DNA from: Chondrus crispus
Taxonomy: Eukaryota > Rhodophyta > Florideophyceae > Gigartinales > Gigartinaceae
Direction: 5' to 3'
DNA: 58,126 bases
Assembly: GCF_000350225.1 (NCBI RefSeq)
Contig: NW_005179064.1
Span: 110,618-168,743 of the forward strand
The notes beneath the pieces were generated by a model that ran no database searches, had not been told where the DNA came from, and worked only from the letters and a program-made list of their open reading frames with translations. The number at the start of each line of letters is the position of its first letter. Positions within the stretch are counted from its first letter, which is position 1. Made by a program: the position numbers and the translations under genes. This document shows positions 8,209 to 18,939 of the stretch, piece after piece.

Positions 8209-9437
8209 TCACAATTTCACCTTATCCAGCCCGGTAGCCTTCTTCGCGGCTGGCTTCGCTGCATACTGTTGCACAATATTCGAGATGCTCTTACTCGTCT
8301 GCTTCCCCGCATTGGCAATAGCCGAAGCCGCCGAGCTTGCGGAATGCGATACGTCACTAGCGATGTTCCCAAACGGATTCGACGCCGACGGATCCGCGCG
8401 TACACCATCCCGATTCCGGGCCGAGTCACTCGGCCCCGGCAGTGAAGCGTTCATGTGTTGCGCCAAGGCGTCGTCGTCGTCGTCGAAGGTCCCCTTCTTC
8501 GCCGCTGCCAGGTTCGCCCGCCGCGTGTTGCGCATCTCCTCCCAATCCAAGGTAAGACCGCGCGTGTATGGCATGAAGTCCTTCATGGCGGTGTTGACGC
8601 CGCGCAGCAGATGTTGCTCGGCCATAAAGTGGGCGGAGACGCGCTGGGCAAGCTCCTCGCGGTAGATGTGCTCGTACTTCAAGGCGTCATCGCATAAACG
8701 TTCGGACATCTCCTCGTAGTCACGCTTCGTTCTGTCAACAAGCTCCTGCTTGCTCGGCTTGGGGCTAGAGCCAGTGGCCAAGTCGGCATCCAGATCAATC
8801 ATGGCGTCCGAGTACAAGGTGCGAACGGTCTTATACTCTTCCTTTGTAGACATAACGGTGGCGAGCCTGGCGTCCTCATCGGGGGTGTTGTACGTGAGGG
8901 GTTTATGAGCAATGTCGTCGAGATGCTCGACGTAAGCGCCGATGACCTTGTCCATGGTCTCCCTGCACCTGTTTAGGACGCGCTCCATGTCTGCGACGAG
9001 CCTTCTTTCCTCCATGTGCAAATCGCGGGTGTACGTGCCTTTGGCGTCGTCCCACTTGCGCTCGCCAAGTTCGTCCTTGAAGGCGTCGAGCATGGCCTGG
9101 TCCAGCTCGACCATGGTCTTTTGCGTGTGCTTGAGCTGGCTCTTCGCCGAGGTTGCCAAGGCGCTGACGCGCGCCTTCTTGCCTTTGATTTCCTCCACGC
9201 GCTTGGAGATGAAGTCGACGCGGGGGTTGCGCGTCAGGGCTGTGATTGGGAAGTGGGAAAAACAAGATTAGTATGGGGAAGTAATATCGGGCGGTGTGGG
9301 CAGATAGAAATGCGTGGGATGCGGAAATTGGAGGACGTACTGGTGCGCTTCCCCATCCTGTTCAAGACGCGCTGCTTGGCTTTTGCGTACATGCCGCCGA
9401 TGACTGCTACCGGCTTTCCCTTCCGGTCGTCCTCCAT
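8209..9437 (-). CDS. BAR-domain protein (amphiphysin/Rvs-like), one intron
   Basis: Membrane-curvature protein of 375 aa built from exon 1 (9437-9341) and exon 2 (9239-8209). The 101-nt phase-1 intron has a GTACGT donor, a TACTAAT-like branch site, a pyrimidine tract and a CACAG acceptor. The N-terminus (QRVLNRMGKRT, then LTRNPRVDFISKRVEEI) has the basic helix and 'R.....GK.T.T.DP.F' pattern of N-BAR proteins, followed by long charged helices. A C-terminal low-complexity tail has an NPF motif (SNPFGN), a known EH-domain ligand, suggesting an endocytic or trafficking role. The start is the ATG giving MEDDRKGKP. BAR family is likely; the subfamily is uncertain. Confidence 0.72.
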
Positions 9438-10015
9438 GTGTGGGAGTGCTAGACGGCGGGTTGTTTCAAAAGGCACGTGGGGACTCAGCAGGGGATAATG
9501 GGGCTGAAGGGCTGTCTCGTCTGGCGGGGCAAGGCGATGAAACGGTGCTGCTCTGAGAAAAGTGAATGTGATACAGATGCGACTGTGGAACTAGACGCAG
9601 GGGCCATTGCACAGCAATGTGCAACATGACACTGGAAAGGCAAGCGGTGGCGCCGTTCTGTTTTTTGCTGTTCCATGATCATGAGGGCCATACTGTAGCA
9701 CAGTGGCCCCCTGCAAGGGAATCCAGATCGCTTTCTTAAGTAGAATCCAGATCTCTTTTTGTAGTAGAATCCGGATCGCTTTCTTGAGTAGGATCCAGAT
9801 CAATACACCCCCGGATCCGCAACGCATTCATCGGGTGCTCAAGTGCTCTGTCATCCACCTGTGTCATCCAGGTCTCGCAAACAGCGCCGATCTGCTGAGG
9901 AAATCAATACCCGCACACCAGCACCTAACTCTTTACCTCACTCCAGCGGTCGCCTACTCAACCGGCTCCAAACCTCGGTGTGCGAACCACCATCCACCGC
10001 AACAACGAATCCGCG
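9438..10015. other. divergent promoter region, BAR gene / small split gene
   Basis: A 578-nt interval between two divergent genes. It has a CACGTG close to the BAR start (9474), a TACTGTA heptamer (9691-9697) and a 24-bp minisatellite (9721-9803). No gene is seen. Confidence 0.5.
9721..9803. repeat. 24-bp minisatellite, three units plus partial
   Basis: Units at 9721-9744, 9745-9768 and 9769-9792, each starting atcc(a/g)gatc, plus an 11-nt partial unit. The period is 8 codons, and the repeat is open in more than one frame, but no gene is supported. It lies about 210 nt upstream of the small split gene's ATG. Confidence 0.85.
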
Positions 10016-10512
10016 ATGCCGTCGGCGCTGATTTACGGCTGCTTGGGTGCGGGCCTGGCCGCTTTTTCGAACGCGGCGCGTAAGCTGCCGCTCATGAGAC
10101 GTGAGTGATGCGAAGCTCTTGCTCGCTCGCGAGTTGCGCGATGCCGTCGGATCGAGAGTGCTAACTGGGTGCATGTGCGTGTGTTGGCTTGTGGGCGATG
10201 TTTGCAGAGCCGTGGGAACATGTCATCTACTTCGGCATTGGGGCATACTTCGGTAGCAAGATAGAAGGGTAAGCCCTTTGCACAATCCACAAAGCCCACC
10301 AACAGCGTTATCCGGCCTTCTAATCTTTGGACGACAACTCTACGTCTTTTCAACACACTAACAACATCCTACCATTTGCTATTGACAGATTCAAGGAAGC
10401 CAAAAGGCAAGAACTGGAAGCGGTACTGGAGGAGCGCGCTCGGCTATCAAAAGCGAAAGACGCTCGCGTCGCCGCCAGAAACGCCGCCCTGCAAGCCCAA
10501 GGGAGTGCGTAG
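10016..10512 (+). CDS. small single-span protein, three exons; possible mitochondrial complex I NDUFC2-like subunit
   Basis: Assembled from exons 10016-10100, 10208-10268 and 10389-10512. The introns are 107 and 120 nt, donors GTGAGT and GTAAGC, branch sites GCTAAC and ACTAAC, acceptors TTGCAG and GACAG. Phases 1 and 2 join cleanly to 89 aa ending in TAG. An N-terminal hydrophobic segment (ALIYGCLGAGLAAFSNAA) and a short second one (HVIYFGIGAYFG) precede a charged C-terminal helix rich in Glu, Arg and Ala. The 'PWEH..YFGIGAYF' block resembles the small plant complex I subunit equated with NDUFC2, but this is from memory and weak. The gene is convergent with Nup160, with 34 nt between stops. 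Gene structure is well supported; function is tentative. Confidence 0.6.
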
Positions 10513-10546
10513 ACCGTGCTCAATTGCTCTTTAATCAATGACTGTT

Positions 10547-13500
10547 TTACATCGCTTCAACCTCCATTGAGTCTCCCGCTCCAACCCGCGCGCGCTCCCC
10601 CATTTTCGTGATATGCTTCGTCGTCAATTCCCCGAGACGTTTCCTGTACAACCCGGCGTCTGGGTAGTCGTCAGCGCATTGCGCCAACATCTCCATCGTC
10701 GCATCGATAGCTGAATATGGCACGTAAAACCTCTCCATACTATCCGCGCCCTCACTATTCCTTTGCACGCTGTTCAGCCCCACCATCAACGCTTTTGCCG
10801 CATCTACTGGCCTTCGGTTGCGCAATAAAGTCCTTACCACACCAGCCGCATCTCCCCTTCGCTGACCCGAGAACAATTGTGCCTTAGTGCTGGTCCCCTG
10901 CGCAAATGCTTCACTACCCCACGCCGCAGCATCCACCAACCACTGCGGGCATGCGACTGCCCCGGCAGACGACGACAGCGCACTCTCCAATGCAATTAGA
11001 TTCCAATTCCGACATCCCTCTACCTCTCCCCCGTTCGATACGATTGCTCCAAGTAAGTCATCGAGCTCGGGATAGCTAAAGCTCGTCAAACTTTGATCGG
11101 ATGCCTTGGCTGCCGCCATCTTGACCACATCAGTCAGCAAACGATCCCCAACTTCCTCTCTCCACGCACTTGCCAGCTCTGCTAAGAGCAGCATATTCTC
11201 GTAACTGGCCCGCTCACTCAACATTGAGATAACCCACCGTACCCCCTCAACTTGCGGAAGTAGCAAGACTGAGTCAGCCGAAGTAACAAATTGCACAAAT
11301 TGCACTCTAGTATCAGAAGAATTCTCGTCAGAGACCATTCTGGTTAGCACCTTACTTTGAGCATGGGCCAGCAGAAGTCTGCGTGAAACCCAAGACTCAC
11401 TCACAAGGCCTTTTCGCTCATTTCCTGCACCTGCCATAAAAGAAAATCGCGAACGCGCAATGAACCTTCGATGAGGAGGTTCGAGTTGTGCAGCGGCGAG
11501 CGCGTACCCCAATGCCTCGCATTTCGTTTTTGCCCATTCCAGTAGGATTTTCAACTTGGATTCGGTGGACAAATTGGGAGATTCAGTCACAAAACATTTC
11601 CTTATCGTCGATAGTCCTTCAGCGCTCAGCCGTTCACCCCACTCAAGTACCGACGTTGCAGCACTTGATACATCATCGCGTAAAATGTGCCAGGAGTACA
11701 GTTGTTCGTACCCGTTAACTGGTCTCTTCAAACCTTCTGTCGTCTGAGATTCTACCATCTGGTCACCGCTCTTGAAATGAATACCATCAAGAACATATCG
11801 GACATTAAACGCTTCACTAGCTCTCGCCCTTCGTTGCAAGGCTAGTCCACAAAGCACGCCAAGCGGTTCTGGGAGATTGCACTCTGCCAACCAGTTTAGA
11901 GTACCTTTGTCAGCCACTGCATCAACAAGCAGTCCGACTGTGTCGCGGAGCGCATTACTCTCAAGTGAGCTTGCGCCTGCATTTGGATCTCCTGGGAATG
12001 GGTCCTTCAGTATGGCATTCAGGGCATGTTCGACACTACCAGCATCCAAAAACCTTGTGAAAGCGGAGGCTCTCATCATCTCATATCGATTCGTGTCCGG
12101 CGCTAACTGCATCGCCTCCAATGACGCAGCAGCAGCACTCTGCGATGCTCCGCTACTTTCCAACATTCGTACAGCCCTTTCCAAAAGCCAAAAACCAAGG
12201 TGAGCTCTGAACTTTGAGATGCTTGGTCCTAAGGGCTCTGGACGAGCAGTTCCGGCCATGATGACGTCTTCTCCGTCTTCAAGCGCGTCTGAAACATTGA
12301 CTTCGTCAGGTGTAAGTCCAGCGAGTTGAACGGCGCACCCTACATCGAGATCAGAGACTTCTTTTCCTTTCAAACTCCACTGTGAAGCTGTAAGAAAGAA
12401 GGCATAGGCCTTCTCACTTCGCCAGGCAGCCTGTTCCGGTCCAGATTGACTTTCCTTTGAGCTTTTGCCGATCCACGAGTCTGTGAGCCAGTACGAAGAA
12501 GAATGGGTTTTCATAAGCCACGATCTACCACTTGCAAACATAGACGACACGGGTAAAGCGTTGCTTGCTTGTTCTGCGGCCACAAGTAGCAAATCGACTT
12601 CCGAGAAAGTTTGGAGAAAATTGAGTAGAGGTGCTCCTGGCTGCAAGGCTGATGATAACGATTGAATCGCGGACTTAAAGTCCGAGGAGGACATTTCTTC
12701 ATCCATCTCAGTGCAATATCTCTGCGCCAAGCGATCCGTGAGGGGGATGTCTGTTTCAACTCCAGAAAAACTCATCACAATCGACAACATGAACTTCAGC
12801 TCACTCTTAGCGGTGGAATCCTTACCCTCTAAATTGTACTGAGCTGCGAGTACTTGACACAAGCCATGTGAAGCAAGGAAGAAACCTACCTTGGCAGACT
12901 TGAGTCGCCCCCTATCGAGCAGGAGATGTGCTTGATTTTGTACAGCTTTTTGTTCTGCTTCCAATAATCCTCGAAACACAAAAAGTGACCTTTGCCTGGC
13001 CACAACCAGCCCCACGCCCTCAACTGCACACATGTCTCTTACCAGGAGCTCTTCGGATTTCGTGATGTGCTCGGCTCTCGCTTTCACTCGTTGCCACATA
13101 TTGTCGTCGTCCTGATCGAATATAGTGTTCAGTACGGTCGCTTCGAGTTGTTCCCTCGAAACAGAATCTGGGTTCTCCAATCGTAGTGCTTTTGAAACAG
13201 CTTCTACCGAAAATCTGTGCGCTTGAAGCAGCTGGTCTTTTGGGTTTTGACATGCGTCGTTGAGAATTTTCGCGAGCCCAAACGGCCGCTCGATGTCATC
13301 GAAAGCAGTTTACAACGTACCGGTTGGAATACCAGTACCATCATCTACTTCGCTTGGTACATTTAAGACTCCTGATACAAAACCTGACCGAGACCCAACA
13401 ATCACGTCTTCACCGCTGAACGAAGCGGAGACAATAGGGTCGACAGGACCCATCCTCGTCGCAATTGGCGTCGTCGCAAGCGCAAGTGATCGCTCTCCAC

Positions 13501-14620
13501 GCCTTTTTGCCGTAATGTGAAATACTCGAAGCGAGTCGGCATTTGGATCTTCGTCGGCCAAAACAGCTGCAATCACAGATCCGTCAAGACCTGTTACAAG
13601 AAAATGAGTGACTAGGCCGCTGGCAAGTGTTACTGGCAGCATTATATCCGCAATATAGTCGTAACACGTCCCTCCAAAGGTGAATACGCAAACCCTTCCA
13701 CTAGCATGGAGCGATGCAAATGCTTTCACATGCAGCTTCATTTTCGCGACGCAAAGCACCGCATCCATACTTCTCCAATATGACCCTCTCTTCTCTTCTC
13801 GAGATGTCCTCGACGAACTCGAAACTAGTCTTGGCTCATGCGAGTTTGCTTCTACCGTATTCCTTCCCGCGGAAGTGGCCCCAACTCTGGGACTGCCAAA
13901 GAACCTTGTCATGAGGCCAAAAGATATAGAGGACGCCACTGATCGCTGAGAGGGAAGAGACTCGACAGACTCGCCAGAAACCATGCTCGTATCTTCAGCA
14001 ATACTACTGCCCTGTATACCGGCATGTGCTCCAGGCGCAAATGTAATTAGATCCATGTTTGCAGGCGTTCCATCTTTAAACCTGACGATGGCGCAAGTGC
14101 CATCCTTTCGACCGATAACGTAATCGCCATCAACATCGGCCATGCAAGTGATCCAAGTCGACGGAAACGACCGGCGGCAAATCTCTTCGTGGGCGATCGT
14201 CGCATTCACACCAGGGACCGGCATGTTCAACCGAATCTGTACGAGCACGCACCCATGTTTGCTCGTGTAGCAAGACACCAGCACTTCGATGGTTTCCGAG
14301 GCTTGATTGGCCTCCGTCAAGACTAGTGGCCTGCATGTAAGAGGTGCGGAGAAGTTCAAGCGAAAGCCCTTACGGCTTACGATATTCTCAAATATTAGCG
14401 CCTTTCCCTCCTCTACCCTCCATGCAATCGTCTCGCCGGCCAGCCCAGCCCATGTACCACGGGTTGTACCCAAATCGTCTAAGTCTGCACATGTGAAGAC
14501 GATGTCACCGCGCGTGAAACGCGCTGAATCATTGATATTACCATAATCAAACAAACGTGTCTCACGCATCGCCTCGGGCCCGGCAGTTCTGGCAGAGCTA
14601 TTGCGCACAGCGGGCAACAC
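10547..14620 (-). CDS. NUP160: nucleoporin Nup160/Nup120 (Y-complex scaffold)
   Basis: Large scaffold nucleoporin of about 1.3k residues. The N-terminal 430 residues form the beta-propeller half (for example WITCMADVDGDYVIGRKDG, and ASFSGEDVIVGSRSGFVSG). The rest is an alpha-helical solenoid ending with FYVPYSAIDATMEMLAQC, which resembles the Nup160 C-terminus. The two halves are in the same frame but separated by TAA at 13309-13311. A GTACGT donor after 13321 supports an intron. A 99-nt intron (13320-13222, branch-like CTCAAC, acceptor TTCAAG) removes the stop and keeps phase, though an AAAAG acceptor 16 nt earlier also fits. The start is the first ATG; a second at 14569 is possible. Confidence 0.72.
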
Positions 14621-15342
14621 GCAGAAATGGTTACTGCCACTCCTTCACTCCTCCGCCTCAACCGGATCAAAGGATAGTCAGACTTTTTGCACAAGGGGCG
14701 GCTGGGTACAGTATTGCAGTTTATCGCAAATGGTTGCGAGGTAGAGCAAATATTTCCCTGGGTCTTCTTCGTTGGAGCAAAGATTTGGAGCTTTTGTTAA
14801 ATTTCCGTGGATTTATGAGCGATTTTTTGATCCTTCGCGGGAGTCAGGAGGGGTGTGAATTCTCACCCCCCTCATTTTGAAGTACTGTAGACGTTTCACC
14901 TCGTGACAGGTGATCAAGAGCACTTTCCTTGCCTTTAAGGTGAGGCACACGACGAACCTCTCATCAAAGCTATGGGCCGAGAGGGCTTGAATGATAGGCA
15001 GGTACTCTTCCTCATTTACGACGGTTGCTGGAAAAGAATGGGGCAGACATTCGTACAGACCATACGCTCTCATACAGGCACCGCATTGCTTGAGGGAGAA
15101 ATGACTGATTGAGCTTGCGTGAAAGCTCCCGAGACATGCTTTGACACAAACTGTTCATCAGAAAACTAAATGGATGGACAGGCCGGCCGATGTCCTCTCA
15201 TGGAAAGAGCTGAAGCAAGGACGCTACTTGTTTATTCATCTCGTACATGAGACAATATTTCATCTGTACACTTTAATTAATGTTCTTATCGCCAAAGGAA
15301 GATCTCGAAAACGCTGGCGCACGATAGATATAAACAGACATG
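14621..15342. other. 722-nt intergenic region
   Basis: Upstream of Nup160. It contains TACAGTA (14707-14713) and TACTGTA (14883-14889). An 86-codon ATG frame on the minus strand (15073-14813) has a protein-like look (EEEYLPIIQALSAHSF) but no recognised similarity; it could be a small gene or chance. Confidence 0.4.
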
Positions 15343-16882
15343 CTATTCTGAGGGAAGGCTTCGGTTTTGCACCAAAGCATTTAAAGATGCTTCTAAACGG
15401 CGGACGCGATCTTCAAGAGCTTTTGCAGGACTTCCTACCTTCTTTCTCTCCGGTTCTTGAAACGCAGCCTGCAATTGTGCGTGTGCTTCTTCTACCTCTC
15501 GAAGCAACGGAGACCCTTCTACGTGGGATATGGCTTCGCCATGCCTCCTGACAATGCCAGTGGGAGATTCATCTATTTCTGCCGTAATATCGTGTTCCCA
15601 GTTTGCAAACTTTGTTACAGTCGCGCGCACCCGACAAGAGGGAAAAATCGAGGGAATCGTTAGCTTACGCACGTGGATATCAGAAACGTGGCTGGGATAA
15701 ATTGAGTCCGGAACGAGGTGCCTGGTGTGGAAGAACGTATACAGAGTGACTTACCGCGTGGTCGTTATCTTCAGTATCATCTTTTTCAATACTCAACGAA
15801 GCTGCCGTGCCTAGTTCCGTGTCATTATCAGACTCCATCACTCTGGCAAACCTATCATCGGCGCTAACATGTCGCCGTGACCGGCGCTGTTGATACCTTT
15901 GCTCTTCGATATAAGATCGCAGTCTCGCGAGCCTCATTTCCTTCTTCTCCAACTCTTTCTCGTATATGCCCATGTTCTGAAGTAGCCTCTTCTTTTCATG
16001 CATGCTCTGCTTCAGAAGCGCTTCCCGTGATTCAAGTTCCCTCTCCAATGACGAAATCTTGTCCCTTTGTACCCGTTCAGACCGTTCCGCCGCCTCCGCT
16101 CTCTCCCTCGCTACATCTGCGGCAGAGCTCCGCGCCCGCCATCTCTCCGCCTCTACCTTCGTTTCTGCAAGCTGCGCTTCCGCTAGTTCGCGAGCCAAGA
16201 TAGCATCCTGCACCCTCTTGCTATCCTGTGCCTTTTCCTCTGCGATAGCAACACGCCTCCGCAACCCAAGACATACCCTCTCAAGCGCCGTCGCTTTTTT
16301 TCTCTCTTCGACGAACCTCTTATCTGCGTCATCAGCACGTGCGGTCATACGGCGAAGCGCTCTCTCTGTGTCGACGACTTGGCTTCGCAAACGCGCCGCT
16401 TCCGCCACAGTCATGGAGCCCTTTCCCGCCTGTTCCAAACTCTCTGCACGCAAACGGTCGTAATCAAGGCGCATGTTATCCAGCAGTCGCGCAGAGCGGT
16501 CGACAGTAGCGCTGAGCGAAGAATTCTCTGAGCGTAAGCGTTCCGTCTCTTCTTGAAGTGCGTCGCCGCGTGCTTCGGAAGCCTCCAGCATGGACTGGAG
16601 CCTATCCATTTCCTTTCGCTGCGAACCTTCGCGGCTCGTGACCGCGCTCGCAAAAATTTCGTCGCTCGGCACAGGATTTGAAACCGCCACACGGATGGCG
16701 TCAGCGTTGCGCTGTGGCCTGAGCTCTGCCTCTTCATCCACAGATGGCTTTGATGGCCTTTTTTCACGGAAGGCTGCAGCGATTCCGTCGGCGAAAGTCT
16801 GACCGACAGCCCGCAAGCGCTCGAGTGAGGCGCGACGCTCTTGAGTAGGAGAGCGGCTTTCTATTTGGTCATCATCCGTCAT
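15343..16882 (-). CDS. coiled-coil protein of unknown function, one intron
   Basis: Exon 1 (16882-15755) encodes a polar N-terminus and a long, nearly uninterrupted coiled coil rich in Glu, Arg, Ala and Leu, with segments such as ERVCLGLRRRVAIAEEKAQ. A GTAAGT donor at 15754 begins an intron of about 145 nt with a GCTAAC branch site. The best in-phase acceptor is ACAAAG, so exon 2 starts at 15609 and ends at 15343 with another short coiled coil (LEDRVRRLEASLNALVQ). The acceptor choice is uncertain. The start is the first in-frame ATG (MTDDDQIES); the frame is open further upstream with no ATG, so a 5' exon is possible. No catalytic motif is seen; a cytoskeletal or scaffold role is only a guess from structure. 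Confidence 0.55.
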
Positions 16883-17571
16883 GGAGATGACACGTGACAA
16901 CCGGCGTTTCCACGTTTCACGCACTTGTCGTTCTTCCAATGAAAGGTTTAACTCAATTGGTGACGTTGAGAAGGAAGAAGAAGAGAGCGTTGCTATCGTT
17001 GAAAATGTGGGACAGAGATAGGGTCGAAGTGGAGATGGCGCAATGGAAAGAAAAAAAGGCCGCCCACAAGCATCTGCTTAATGTGCTCGAACAACCGCCA
17101 TTTTTTAAATTTCAAATATTTTTGGGCTCGTGGCTATCGATCAAAGCAGGCTGCCAACCGCTTTAAGTGTCACTTATTCGTGTTAGCTGAGGTGTTTAGC
17201 AAATCGAGGGGATCCTCGCAGGCCCCTTTCTGCTTACGTAAGTTGGCGCTTGCAAACGCGAAGCGACAAATCGCTATGTGGCGACTACCCTAGGTCCAGG
17301 TCGGAGAGGTTCTATCGTTTACTGTTGTAGAACGCACCAGCAATGGTTGCGATTTTCATACAACTCTGCCTACTGTGAATCAAGCATCCATATCCATATA
17401 TTGTATGTAACGGCTTCTCATGACCAGACGGCACTCTCCGAGTAAGGAACAATATTCCGCCCAGCGAACACATAGGATGGTTGTTTTGTCAACGAAGATC
17501 TATTTTGTATTGAGAACGCACCTTCTCGTACGTATTGTAGTTGATGGATCCTGTCAAGTCAACCAGATCCA
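16883..17571. other. 689-nt intergenic region
   Basis: Between the coiled-coil gene start and the kinase 3' end. A CACGTG lies immediately upstream of the coiled-coil gene ATG (about 16891). No gene or notable repeat is seen in the rest. Confidence 0.45.
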
Positions 17572-18939
17572 TCATTTCACCAATGAGAGCGTGGAAAGTG
17601 CCCTTAACGCCACAAGCACATGAAACATACGCCTCCACACTACTTTGCTGTGCACATTTCGGCTTGGACGCTTTCGCGCCACAGCAGTAACATTGTACCC
17701 TTCTCGAATCCACTTGTGCTGCAGTAGAGCGGCTGCAATGGGTCTCTTCGTAGGATCTTCGTTGAGAAGCGCTGCACAAAATCCCACAGCATCTGGCGGA
17801 ACCCCAGGATGCTTAGCAAGTCTGTCCAAGTCGCTTTGGAGACTCGCCCGCGTCTCATTCACTCTTCCGGGGAGCTTTGGACGTCCCATAGATGGAAAAA
17901 CTCCAACTAGGCAGACGTAGCACACCACGCCTAGAGAAAATATATCTGCTGGGGCTCCGTACCGTTCCCCGCGCAGAATTTCGGGTGCTACGTACGCCTG
18001 CGTTCCAAGCCTTTCAGAGCAGAAGTCAAATATGCCACGGTTGGAATGTGAATGCAATGTCGTGGCGAAGCCAAAGTCAGCCAACAAGATTCTGGGACGT
18101 GCTGAGTGTGTTATCTGAACAAGTACGTTGTCACACTTAACGTCCCTGTGGACGATATTAGCCTGATGTAGCGCAAGTATGCATCGTCCAATTTGGGTCA
18201 CGATATATCGAACAAAGGGCTCTGCTAGAGCCCCTTGTTGGCTCTCGAGCATGTTGCTGAGCGATCCTCCGTTGCAATGCTGCATTACGATATGGCAATA
18301 GTTTTCATCGTAGAAGACGTCGAACACTTGAGCGACATGGCGAGTCAGCTGCGCCGCTTTGTGTTGAAGTAGTATTTCATATAGAATCTTTTCTAGCTTG
18401 TAACTGCAAGACGACATGCCTTCATGCGGTACTAGTGCTATTGTTTTTATGGCCACTTGGTCTCGTGGATTGAGTTTGCTTTTTCCAAGGGAGACGATTG
18501 AGTCCGCTCCTTTGCCCAGCTGCTGCTGTACAGAATATGAGTCTTGAATTTTTCGGATCCTTGCCAAATGAAGGCAGGTAAGCCATCGCTGAAATGTCTG
18601 GGCATCATCTCCTAGAAGGACGAGGGTTCTCGGATGATTTTGGCGTTCTTTAGTCGAAACATACGCCAGTGCATTTGAACTCAATCGAATATGCACTTTG
18701 AGGCCTGGCTTCGCATTAGAAATGGTAGATTCGTAAAGGCAAAACCTTTTTAACACAGGAGAAGTTTCAGTGAGATGTTGGGTTAAGAAACCCCATTGTA
18801 AGCGATAGTAAAAGCGTTCTGTACGAAAGTTAAATCTTCCCACTCGTGAGTATAGCCATCCGTTCATGTGCGATATCTGTCGTAGAACATCTTTTGGTGG
18901 TATGCTGAAGTAATTGCGTTCCGAGCGTGTCTGTAGCAT
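17572..18939 (-). CDS. Ser/Thr protein kinase with N-terminal PH domain
   Basis: A 455-aa kinase. Residues about 24-128 look like a PH domain (GWLYSRVGRFNFRTERFYY at the start, QTFQRWLTCLHLA in the closing helix). The kinase domain follows almost directly, about 134-400. It has a glycine loop GKGADSIVSLG, the VAIK lysine K165, the HRDVKCDN catalytic loop at 264-271, DFG at 288-290, and GTQAYVAPEI as the APE block. All catalytic residues are present, so it should be active. The PH domain suggests recruitment to phosphoinositide membranes. The order PH-kinase recalls Akt, but the kinase looks more CAMK-like (YGAPADIFSLGVVCYVCLVG) and there is no AGC tail. No intron is evident. Confidence 0.85.
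   Translation of the reverse strand: MLQTRSERNYFSIPPKDVLRQISHMNGWLYSRVGRFNFRTERFYYRLQWGFLTQHLTETSPVLKRFCLYESTISNAKPGLKVHIRLSSNALAYVSTKERQNHPRTLVLLGDDAQTFQRWLTCLHLARIRKIQDSYSVQQQLGKGADSIVSLGKSKLNPRDQVAIKTIALVPHEGMSSCSYKLEKILYEILLQHKAAQLTRHVAQVFDVFYDENYCHIVMQHCNGGSLSNMLESQQGALAEPFVRYIVTQIGRCILALHQANIVHRDVKCDNVLVQITHSARPRILLADFGFATTLHSHSNRGIFDFCSERLGTQAYVAPEILRGERYGAPADIFSLGVVCYVCLVGVFPSMGRPKLPGRVNETRASLQSDLDRLAKHPGVPPDAVGFCAALLNEDPTKRPIAAALLQHKWIREGYNVTAVARKRPSRNVHSKVVWRRMFHVLVALRALSTLSLVK

Noticed and set aside
13310..14620. Nup160 as two separate genes
   Set aside because: The downstream half has no start codon at its N-terminus, both halves share a frame, and together they have the expected propeller-solenoid order and length.
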